From Actinomycetota bacterium (lineage in GTDB: Bacteria > Actinomycetota > Thermoleophilia > Gaiellales > Gaiellaceae), in contig VGCB01000226.1 of assembly GCA_016870235.1 (NCBI GenBank), forward strand, positions 1-5,447: DNA of 5,447 nucleotides, read 5' to 3'. Below, piece after piece: positions 1 through 5,266 of the stretch. Numbering within the stretch: position 1 is the first letter of the stretch; the number at the start of each line of letters is the position of its first letter. The notes under the pieces were generated by a model. It saw only the letters and a program-made list of their open reading frames with translations, did no database searches and was not told the origin of the DNA. The position numbers and the translations under genes were made by a program.

Positions 1-324
1 GCGTCGAAGCGGGAGGCTCGCGCGGCGATGCTCGAGCGGAGCCGTGCCCGGCACGAGGTCTATCTCCGGTGGGGCCTCGCCGACCGCGGCGGCCTCCGCG
101 ACGCCGGCGGCGCGTCGCTCGACGCCGAGACCGAGGAGGAGGCCGAGGGCCGCTTCCTGCTGGGGCCGGCGGAGGACTGTGCCGCCGGCCTCGCTCGGCT
201 CCGCGACGAGGTCGGGATGACGCACTTCGTCTACAAGCCGCAGTGGCTCGGGCTCCCGCACGTGGAGGCGATGCGGCAGCTCGAGGCGTTCGGCACGCAG
301 GTGCTGCCCCTTCTGCCGGGGTAG
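1..324 (+). CDS. LLM-class flavin-dependent oxidoreductase, C-terminal fragment
   Basis: This is the last 107 codons of a gene that begins before the window; frame 1 is open from base 1 to the TAG at 322-324. The end of the protein matches the C-terminus of luciferase-like monooxygenases (bacterial luciferase/F420-type TIM barrels): a 'FLLGPAEDCAAGLARL' segment, where members usually have a 'G-sP-eevae-l' helix after a conserved FLxG, then 'MTHFVYKPQWLGLPH' and a closing 'AMRQLEAFGTQVLP' helix. Such enzymes oxidise small organic substrates in the cytoplasm using reduced FMN or F420. The cofactor and substrate cannot be told because the N-terminal catalytic part is missing. The next gene starts 9 bases downstream, so the two are probably co-transcribed. 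Family assignment is fairly sure; the specific reaction is unknown. Confidence 0.8.
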   Translation, partial: ASKREARAAMLERSRARHEVYLRWGLADRGGLRDAGGASLDAETEEEAEGRFLLGPAEDCAAGLARLRDEVGMTHFVYKPQWLGLPHVEAMRQLEAFGTQVLPLLPG

Positions 325-333
325 CATCGCGGC

Positions 334-1188
334 ATGCGCCGACATCCCGAGCTCGATCCGCTCCGCCGGCACGCGCCCGAGTCGTACGCCGCCTTCCGCG
401 CCGCCGAGCTCCACGCCGACGCCGTCGTGCCTGCCCCCGTCTGGGCCGACGTCACGCATCGCATCGCCGCCGGCCTCGGCCTCCCCGCGGACGCGCCCGG
501 CGCCGACGCCGGCTACGCCCGGATCGTCGACCAGTTCGTCGTCTACTCGCCCGGGATCGGGGATGAGCACAAGCGCGAGGCCGCAGCGGCCCTGCCTGCC
601 GGGCTCGACCTGGCGACGTTCCTCCACGCGGTCTACGTTGCCGACCAGGTCACCCGCCAGCGGCTTGCGCTCGCCCGCCTCGTCGAGCCGTCCGCGGAGG
701 CCCTGGCCGAGCCGGAGCCCGCGCCCCCGACGCCCGACCTGCCGACCGCCGTCGGCGAGCTCCACGCCGCCGCGATGCGGCTCGACCGACTCGACCCGAT
801 CACGACCGAGCTCGTCCGGCTGCGCGCGGCCGACTACCACCAGTGCCGGATCTGCGCCACCGTCCGCCTCGTGGCGGCGGCCGAGGCAGGCGCCGACGAG
901 ACCTTCCTCGATCAGCGTCGCGCCTTCGAGACGAGCGCGCTGTCGGCCGCGCACAAGGCCGCCCTGCGGCTCACTGACGCCTACATGTCGAACCCCGCCG
1001 GGATCGGCGACGACCTCGCCGAGGAGGTGCGGGCGCACTTCGACGACGCCCAGATGGTCGAGATCCTCCTCGACGTCTCCGCGTTCAACCTCCAGAAGGT
1101 CTACGTTGCGCTCGAGCTCGACGCCCCGCCGCCCGGCGGCGAGACGGCCCTCTCCTTCGACGCGACCGGCCACTCGGTCATCGCCTGA
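334..1188 (+). CDS. Carboxymuconolactone decarboxylase/AhpD-like family protein
   Basis: The gene encodes a 284-residue soluble protein with no signal peptide or membrane segment. The C-terminal half (about 140-265) carries the CMD/AhpD core: E159, a 'LVRLRAADYHQCRIC' helix with the CxxC pair C171/C174, a following 'AEAGADE' turn, and a closing helix 'QMVEILLDVSAFNLQKVYVAL'. In AhpD-type proteins the CxxC pair is a thiol redox centre used in peroxide reduction. The usual His four residues after the second Cys is Arg here (R178), and a His (H169) sits just before the first Cys, so the exact activity is uncertain. The N-terminal half (1-130) is helical and may be a diverged copy of the same fold without cysteines. 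The ATG at 334 is the first start after the preceding stop; its ribosome site is weak (a GGGG about 12 bases upstream), which fits coupling to the oxidoreductase gene. 'Decarboxylase' is a family name, not an inferred reaction. Confidence 0.8.
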   Translation: MRRHPELDPLRRHAPESYAAFRAAELHADAVVPAPVWADVTHRIAAGLGLPADAPGADAGYARIVDQFVVYSPGIGDEHKREAAAALPAGLDLATFLHAVYVADQVTRQRLALARLVEPSAEALAEPEPAPPTPDLPTAVGELHAAAMRLDRLDPITTELVRLRAADYHQCRICATVRLVAAAEAGADETFLDQRRAFETSALSAAHKAALRLTDAYMSNPAGIGDDLAEEVRAHFDDAQMVEILLDVSAFNLQKVYVALELDAPPPGGETALSFDATGHSVIA

Positions 1189-1230
1189 CCCCGATCCCAG
1201 CCGCGCCGCGGGGAGCGGAACGGTCGGCGG

Positions 1231-1259
1231 GACGGGCCAAAACCCTTTCGCGACCCGTC
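1231..1259. terminator. Possible weak stem-loop after the CMD-like gene
   Basis: GACGGG at 1231-1236 pairs perfectly with CCCGTC at 1254-1259 across a 17-base loop, 42 bases after the CMD-like stop codon. There is no T-run after the stem and only 6 base pairs, so this could be a chance pairing in GC-rich DNA. It is the only candidate terminator between this gene and the transporter. Confidence 0.18.
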
Positions 1260-1327
1260 GGCGCCGGCTTTGATGCGGGTCATGGCCGCCCGAGCGACGA
1301 CGGCGTCTGCGGCCGCCGCGGTGACCG

Positions 1328-2287
1328 GTGGGAGGTGAGCACCGCGCGACCACGGTCGGGCTTGCGCTCGGGCTCTGGTCGGCCCTTGTCTGGGGCGGCC
1401 AGTTCATCGTCGTCAAGGGCGCGTACGCCCACGTGGGGCCGACGCAGATCAACGCGATCCGGTACGTCCCGATCGCGCTCATCCTGCTCGCGATCCTCGC
1501 CCGGGTCGAAGGGCGCGGCGCGCTCCGTGCCGGCGGCCACGGTCGCCTCGTCGTCCTCCTGGGCATCGGTGTCCTGCTCTTCAACGACCTCAACTACGTC
1601 GGCCTCGACTACACCAGGCCGCAGAACGCCTCGCTGATCTCGGCGCTGACGCCGCTCGTCGCAGTGCTGCTGCTCTGGGGGATCACGGGGGCGCGGCCGC
1701 GTGCGGCGACGTTCGCGCTCGTCGGGGTCGCGCTCGTCGGCGTCGTCCTCGTGATCAGCCGCGGCGACCCCGGCGGCTACCTGGACGAGGGAGCGCACTG
1801 GGGCGACCTCCTCTGCATCCTCGGCGTGGGCGCGTTCGCCGCGTACACGATCGGCGTCGGCCGGGCGACGACGATCTCGCCGCTTCGACTGACGGCCCTC
1901 TCCTCGCTCGTCTCGATGGTGCTGATGATCGCGGTCGCGGTCGTGGCCGCCGCGGTCGGCTTCGATCCGTACCCGTCCGCGCGCGATCTGGTCGCGGCGA
2001 CGCCCGCGATCCTCTACATCGCGATCCCCGGCGCCGTGATCGCGATGCTCGCGTGGAACCGGTCGGCCCGGCTGATCGGAGGCCAGAACACGGCGCTGCT
2101 GATGAACCTCGTTCCGATCACCGTACTCGTGATCGAGCTGATCCGCGGGTACGAGCCAGCCGCGCTCGAGTACGTCGGCGCCGCGCTCGTCCTCGCGGCC
2201 GTGACGACGAACAACCTCCTGCTCCGGCGCGACAGTCGCGCGGCACGAATCGAGGCAATCGCGGCCGAATCGCGCGTCGGAGCGTGA
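1328..2287 (+). CDS. EamA/DMT-superfamily membrane transporter
   Basis: The gene encodes a 319-residue, strongly hydrophobic protein with about ten membrane helices in two repeated EamA halves, the normal layout and size for this family. Half one opens with 'GLWSALVWGGQFIVVKGAY', the classic 'WG..fv..K' helix, then 'INAIRYVPIALILL' and 'TRPQNASLISALTPLVAVLL'. Half two opens with 'HWGDLLCILGVGAFAAYTI', then 'SPLRLTALSSL' and 'AWNRSARLIGGQNTALLMNL'. It should export or import a small metabolite across the inner membrane; the substrate cannot be predicted. The C-terminus ends in a short basic/charged cytosolic tail. GTG 1328 is the only standard start in the open frame before the first helix (a TGA lies at 1322-1324), but a strong Shine-Dalgarno-like GGAGGTGAG (1331-1339) lies inside the reading frame just after it, so the start region may contain an indel or the start may be unusual. 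The function call is firm, the first residues are not. Confidence 0.87.
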   Translation: MGGEHRATTVGLALGLWSALVWGGQFIVVKGAYAHVGPTQINAIRYVPIALILLAILARVEGRGALRAGGHGRLVVLLGIGVLLFNDLNYVGLDYTRPQNASLISALTPLVAVLLLWGITGARPRAATFALVGVALVGVVLVISRGDPGGYLDEGAHWGDLLCILGVGAFAAYTIGVGRATTISPLRLTALSSLVSMVLMIAVAVVAAAVGFDPYPSARDLVAATPAILYIAIPGAVIAMLAWNRSARLIGGQNTALLMNLVPITVLVIELIRGYEPAALEYVGAALVLAAVTTNNLLLRRDSRAARIEAIAAESRVGA

Positions 2288-2335
2288 TCGCGGCCTCCCG
2301 CTCGTCGAATTGGCTGACTATCCTCCGCCGGGGAT

Positions 2336-2342
2336 GGTGAGG
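2336..2342 (+). promoter_or_regulatory. Candidate ribosome binding site for the glycosyltransferase
   Basis: GGTGAGG lies just upstream of the glycosyltransferase reading frame, 4 bases before the CTG at 2347 and about 19 before the CTG at 2362. It also overlaps an out-of-frame ATG (2334) and GTG (2337). It is the only purine-rich site near the expected N-terminus, so translation probably began close by. The match to the consensus is modest. Confidence 0.3.
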
Positions 2343-2346
2343 TCGC

Positions 2347-3542
2347 CTGTCGTCTGAATCGCTGCGGCTCCTCGTCGGCATTCAGGGCTACTGGGGCAGT
2401 GGGATCGACACGTACGCGGAATCCGTCGCCGTCGCCGGTGCGGCCGCCGGTCACCGTGTGACGCTCGCCGTGACGGGCCCCAACGTCGTCGAGCAGCTCG
2501 CGGGCAGGATCGACGAGCGGATCGAGGTCATCGACCTGGGGCTGGCGGTCTCGTCGGGGCTCCAGGCCGTGCTCGAACGCGTCTCGAGCGAGTACATCTT
2601 CCGACGCATCGAGCGAGGGGCGCGACAAGCGCTCGCGGCGAGCGACCATCCGTTCGACATCGCGCACCTGAACCGCCCCGTCTTCGCGCGGAGCGTCAGC
2701 CGCTTTGCGAGGAAGACCGTTGCCGGCGCCTGGTTCTACCCGCCCGGCCTGCGCGCGAGGGTCAGCGCCACCTGGAGTCACAACGACGGGTCGGCGATCA
2801 GACGCTCGATGATGCTCGTCCGGAACGTCGAGCGGCTGTACGGCGACGTCGTCGGCTACCGGCTCTGCGACGGCGTCGTCGCGCCGACGCAGACGCTCGT
2901 CGGTCGCCTCCGCGAATCGGGCCTCGACGCGTACGTCTGCCCTCCTCCGGGTCACGTCGTCGCTGCCCCGGACGGGCCGGTGGAGGCGCGAGAGGACGGG
3001 GCGCCGCCACGGCTCCTCGTCGTCTGCGGCGACCTCCTGCATCCCCGCAAGAACGTCGCGGCCGCCGTGGCAGCGGCCGCCGCGGTCGCCGCGAAGAGAG
3101 GCGGCGCCGTCCTCACGCTCGTGGGTCGCAACGGCGAGAGGTTCGCCGAGTCGGCGGCCGGTCGCGCGGACGGCCTCGACCTGATGCTGACCGGACCCCT
3201 ACCGGCAGCCGATGTCCACGCACTGATGCGAGCGACGCGCTGCTCCTCCCGAGCCTCTATGAGGAATGGGGGTACGCAGGAGCCGAGAGCGCGCTCTGCG
3301 GCACGCCCGTCGTCACCCTGCCCGTGTACCCGTTCGAGGACGTCATCGCCGGAGGGCTCGGCGTGATCGCCGGGCGCCTCGACACCGAGGCGTACGTCGA
3401 TGCGATCGAGCGGGCGCTCTCCGGCGCCTGTCTTCCGCGCGTGGAGCTCGCCGCGGAGGCGGAGCGACGCTTCGGCGCCGACGCGATGTCGCAGCGGCTC
3501 ACCGAGATCTGGCACGCGACGCTCGCCGGGAACACCACGTAA
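2347..3542 (+). pseudogene. GT4-like glycosyltransferase, frameshifted near the donor site
   Basis: Read as one gene with a single frame change, this encodes about 398 residues, the usual length of a GT-B fold family 4 glycosyltransferase, which transfers a sugar from an activated donor with retention of configuration. Counting from CTG 2347, residues 11-21 form the N-terminal glycine-rich loop (G-x-x-G-x-W-G-S-G-I-D) after a 'LRLLV' strand, and residues 228-236 are the 'GDLLHPRKN' start of the C-terminal Rossmann domain. That frame continues only to about base 3229 and then degenerates to a TGA at 3364-3366. The rest of the protein resumes in the next frame: 'SDALLLPSLYEEWGYAGAE' with the E-x7-E donor-site motif at 3261-3287, then 'CGTPVVTLP' and a normal C-terminus ending with TAA at 3540-3542. 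One base appears to be missing at about 3226-3233. No ATG, GTG or TTG lies between the in-frame TGA (2338-2340) and the conserved first strand, so the start given is provisional; GTG 2458 would remove the first strand and loop. Sugar and acceptor are unknown. It is either a real pseudogene or a functional gene damaged by sequencing error. Confidence 0.8.
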
Positions 3543-3636
3543 ACCCTCCGGCGCAACGTCCGGCTCCTGCGCAGGCGGCCAGAGCCTGGATCCACCGATT
3601 GGCGTGATCGCGGGTCGCCTGCCAGGGTCGTCAGGA

Positions 3637-3691
3637 CGTGCGCGGGACAGGTCGGGAATGCTTCTGCCTTGTCGATCCTGTCCCGCGCGCG
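3637..3691. repeat. Left inner hairpin of the palindromic element
   Basis: GCGCGGGACAGG (3640-3651) pairs perfectly with 3677-3688. The stem lengthens outward by a T-G wobble and two more pairs to 3637 and 3691, giving 15 bp. Inside it, TCG (3652-3654) can pair with CGA (3673-3675) past a single bulged T. The loop is about 18 bases. The stem is far stronger than chance pairings elsewhere in the window. Confidence 0.7.
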
Positions 3692-3698
3692 GAGCGCA

Positions 3699-3750
3699 CC
3701 GCCTGGGTGCAACCCCTCCACGCTTTCTCGGAGGGGTTGCACCCAGGCGG
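3699..3750. terminator. Perfect 21-bp hairpin, possible bidirectional terminator
   Basis: Bases 3699-3719 are the exact reverse complement of 3730-3750, with a 10-base loop (ACGCTTTCTC). This is the strongest secondary structure in the window. It lies between two convergent genes, about 157 bases after the glycosyltransferase stop and 59 bases from the minus-strand stop, where a two-way terminator would be expected. Against a simple terminator: the stem is very long, no T-run follows on either strand, and it is one part of a larger nested element. That it is a hairpin is clear; the terminator role is inference. Confidence 0.45.
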
Positions 3751-3808
3751 GAAGCGGCCTGGCGAGCCTGGCAGGATGCACCGCCCGCGCCACTCGGTGG
3801 ATCCAGGC

Positions 3809-4924
3809 TCAGCTGGGGCCGGGGCTCGTCGCGACCCGGTAGGGACGGGCGAAGCCGTATGGGATCGTGAACTCCACGACATCGCACAGGTCCGCGACGC
3901 GGGCGAAGTCGCCGCGCAGGACGAGCCCGCGCGCGTTGAGGTGCCAGGAGGCGAAGGCCCACTGCTCCGGCGTCATGCTGCTCCCGCAGAACGTGCCGTC
4001 GAGCCCGGGGCTCGCGCGACGGGCGAGCGAGTGGAGGACGGCCCCGCGCCGCAGGAGGTACGCCTCCCAACGGTCGTACCCCGGTGCGTCGTAGCCGGGT
4101 GGCCGGTGCGGGTCGATGCCGGCCGGCACTGGAGCGAACCGGTAGAGATCCTCGAGCACCGTGGCCCGTCCCCGCGCGATGTCGAACGTCGCGGAGATCG
4201 GGAAGCCGAACGGGTGCGCCCCGCCGCAGAAGGCCGACACGTAGCCCTTCAGGCTCAGCACGCGTCGCGTGAGGAGGCTGATCCCGTTCATCCCCCTCCA
4301 GCCGCCCGGCACCGGGCATTCGAGGGCGCGTCGAGCCCGGATCAGCTGTTCGTCGGTCAGGGCGTCGTTGACCGGCCCCGCCCCGGGCAGACGCGGGAGA
4401 CGGACGCCCGAGCGCGGCTCGCGTAGCCACGTGACGGTGCGGCCTGCGAGCCGTGCGACGCGGACGCGGGCGAAAGGCCGGTCGAACTTGAGTGCGGTGT
4501 ACGGCGCGGACCGGCGCCAGCGCTCGACGACGGGCGCCTCGACCGCGATCGTGGCGAGGTCGGCTGCGGTGGCGCGGTGCAGGCGTACCGGTGCCGGGCT
4601 GGCGGAATCGGTCGGCGCGTAGGTGCCTGTGAGCGTCGCGCCGGAGCGGACGAGCCGGAGAACCGACGCCAGCCGGTAGCCCCCATAGTAGTCGAAGACC
4701 CTGATCTCGAGCTGCCGTCCGCGCCGCCGGGTCTCGACCTGCGCCGGATCGTTCGGAGTCGAGCGGAAGTAGAAGCCCGGGCCGTCGCGGATCGCGTCCT
4801 CGGCGAGGTCGAGGACGACGGGCTTGCCGCCGACCGTGCCGACGTAGAGATCCGTGCCGCTCTTCGCCGACGCGCTCCCGACGATCGCGAGCGCCGAGAC
4901 GGCGAGAGCGCATAGCCGAACCAC
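3809..4924 (-). CDS. Secreted protein with DUF3298-like C-terminal domain
   Basis: The gene encodes 371 residues from GTG 4924. The frame is open further upstream to GTG/ATG-type starts near 5113, but that extension is low-complexity Arg/Thr/Ser sequence, whereas GTG 4924 puts a proper signal peptide at the N-terminus: 'VVRLCALAVSALAIVGSASA', with likely cleavage after A20. The mature protein has two parts. Residues about 24-110 are beta-rich ('YVGTVGGKPVVLDL', 'LEIRVFDYYGGYRL', 'GATLTGTYAP'), a pattern seen in small secreted or periplasmic barrel-like domains. Residues about 200-368 resemble DUF3298: 'GGAHPFGFPISATFDIARGRA' followed by 'VLEDLY', and near the end 'LNARGLVLRGDF' and 'FTIPYGFARPY'. 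DUF3298 occurs with PdaC-like and RsiV-like extracellular proteins; its role is not fixed. Four cysteines remain after the signal peptide (C203, C233, C313, C347) and could form two disulfides, which suits an exported protein. It converges on the glycosyltransferase gene. No catalytic motif is evident, so function is unknown. Confidence 0.8.
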   Translation of the reverse strand: MVRLCALAVSALAIVGSASAKSGTDLYVGTVGGKPVVLDLAEDAIRDGPGFYFRSTPNDPAQVETRRRGRQLEIRVFDYYGGYRLASVLRLVRSGATLTGTYAPTDSASPAPVRLHRATAADLATIAVEAPVVERWRRSAPYTALKFDRPFARVRVARLAGRTVTWLREPRSGVRLPRLPGAGPVNDALTDEQLIRARRALECPVPGGWRGMNGISLLTRRVLSLKGYVSAFCGGAHPFGFPISATFDIARGRATVLEDLYRFAPVPAGIDPHRPPGYDAPGYDRWEAYLLRRGAVLHSLARRASPGLDGTFCGSSMTPEQWAFASWHLNARGLVLRGDFARVADLCDVVEFTIPYGFARPYRVATSPGPS

Positions 4925-4939
4925 CTGTCGTAGGGTGGT
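4920..4939 (-). promoter_or_regulatory. Hairpin covering the start codon of the secreted-protein gene
   Basis: ACCACC (4920-4925) and GGTGGT (4934-4939) form a perfect 6-bp stem with an 8-base loop. In the minus-strand transcript the 3' arm of the stem contains the proposed GTG start (4924-4922), so folding would hide the start codon. No clear Shine-Dalgarno site is present beside it. The stem is short, and regulation is only a possibility. Confidence 0.25.
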
Positions 4940-4955
4940 CCGACCGAAGGCCGGA

Positions 4956-5141
4956 TCAGCCGAAGCCGAGGATGAACTTCGCGTCGTCGGACATCCGGTC
5001 GGGTTGGGCACCGCGCCGGAGCGTGCAACAAGGTGCGGCGCCGTGCGGCCATGCGTGATCGCGGGAACCGTCTTGTGCAGCGAGATGCACCATCGGGTAG
5101 TAGCGCGCCGCAAGGTTGTACCCGGCCGTGTACCCGTTCAC
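4956..5141 (-). CDS. Hypothetical small ORF, 61 residues
   Basis: This short frame starts at GTG 5141, which overlaps the stop of the upstream small frame in the pattern GTGA (a 4-base overlap), a common sign of translational coupling. It ends 31 bases before the secreted-protein start. The first 19 residues ('NGYTAGYNLAARYYPMVHL') look protein-like with G/C-ending codons. The middle section (about 5086-5000) uses more A- and T-ending codons (CAT, GCT, GCA, CAA, GGT) than real genes in this window, so the frame may be real only at its N-terminus or may be decayed. There is no recognisable domain. Two adjacent cysteines are present but no metal-binding arrangement is evident. Confidence 0.3.
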   Translation of the reverse strand: MNGYTAGYNLAARYYPMVHLAAQDGSRDHAWPHGAAPCCTLRRGAQPDRMSDDAKFILGFG

Positions 5142-5266
5142 CCGTCGCCCCGCTCGTTCTGTACCCGCCAGGCTTCCTTCCGGGCCTGGATTCTCTCATC
5201 GAGCATCGCCTGTCTTGTCGCCACCCGCTCCGCGATCGCGTTCGAGATCTCGTTCCAGCAGTCCAC
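5138..5266 (-). CDS. Hypothetical small charged helical ORF, 42 residues
   Basis: It starts at GTG 5266, immediately after a TAG stop (5269-5267) in the same frame, and ends at TGA 5140-5138, overlapping the next small frame by 4 bases. The product is hydrophilic and strongly helix-forming: 'WNEISNAIAERVATRQAML' then 'DERIQARKEAWRVQNERGDG', with a heptad-like spread of charged residues. Composition looks like real protein. No family is recognised; small helical phage or plasmid accessory proteins look like this, but that is only a resemblance. Because the frame is continuous with the upstream segment except for the single TAG, it may instead be the C-terminal half of one protein interrupted by a nonsense codon (CAG or TGG to TAG needs one base change). 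Confidence 0.38.
   Translation of the reverse strand: MDCWNEISNAIAERVATRQAMLDERIQARKEAWRVQNERGDG

Larger units (their letters stand above)
3582..3810. repeat. 229-base nested inverted-repeat element between convergent genes
   Basis: The ends form a perfect 17-bp inverted repeat: 3582-3598 (GAGCCTGGATCCACCGA) pairs with 3794-3810. After a one-base mismatch the stem continues at 3600-3606 with 3786-3792 (one G-T pair), and again at 3618-3626 (CCTGCCAGG) with 3767-3775. Inside are two independent hairpins, 3637-3691 and 3699-3750. Drawn as single-stranded DNA or RNA it makes a closing stem leading to a two-armed junction. No protein-like reading frame is visible. It fills most of the 266 bases between two converging genes, and its right end supplies two bases of the minus-strand stop codon (3809-3811). 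No clear target-site duplication flanks it. A separate perfect 10-bp palindrome (CCTGCGCAGG, 3566-3575) lies just outside its left end. Candidates are a miniature inverted-repeat element, an intergenic palindromic repeat family, a structured RNA or a bidirectional terminator. Confidence 0.75.

Noticed and set aside
1280..1798. Long minus-strand open frame opposite the EamA transporter
   Set aside because: Its product is low-complexity Asp/Glu/Arg repeats typical of the antisense of a GC-rich gene, while the plus strand encodes a clear ten-helix transporter.
3222..3240. Programmed -1 ribosomal frameshift in the glycosyltransferase
   Set aside because: No slippery heptamer is present at the frame change, and this enzyme family is not known to use one.
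3638..3807. Reading frames across the palindromic element on both strands
   Set aside because: They read through perfect inverted repeats, give mirrored Cys/Gly/Pro/Arg-rich sequence, and match no family. The repeats explain the sequence better.
3541..3830. Insertion sequence or CRISPR array between the convergent genes
   Set aside because: There is no transposase frame, no regularly spaced repeat units and no clear target duplication. The repeats are inverted and nested, not direct and periodic.
2952..4913. Very long (653-codon) minus-strand open frame spanning the palindromic element
   Set aside because: It is Arg/Pro-rich low-complexity sequence, antisense to the glycosyltransferase and out of frame with the signal-peptide-bearing secreted protein. 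Its length follows from high GC.
4925..5113. N-terminal extension of the secreted protein to about 5113
   Set aside because: The extra residues are Arg/Ser/Thr-rich with no conserved pattern and would bury the signal peptide inside the protein. GTG 4924 puts it at the N-terminus.
4940..5140. tRNA or other known RNA gene upstream of the secreted-protein gene
   Set aside because: No T-loop-like sequence or cloverleaf pairing was found. Only a short 5-bp repeat (GTGCA 5075-5079 with TGCAC 5086-5090) is visible.
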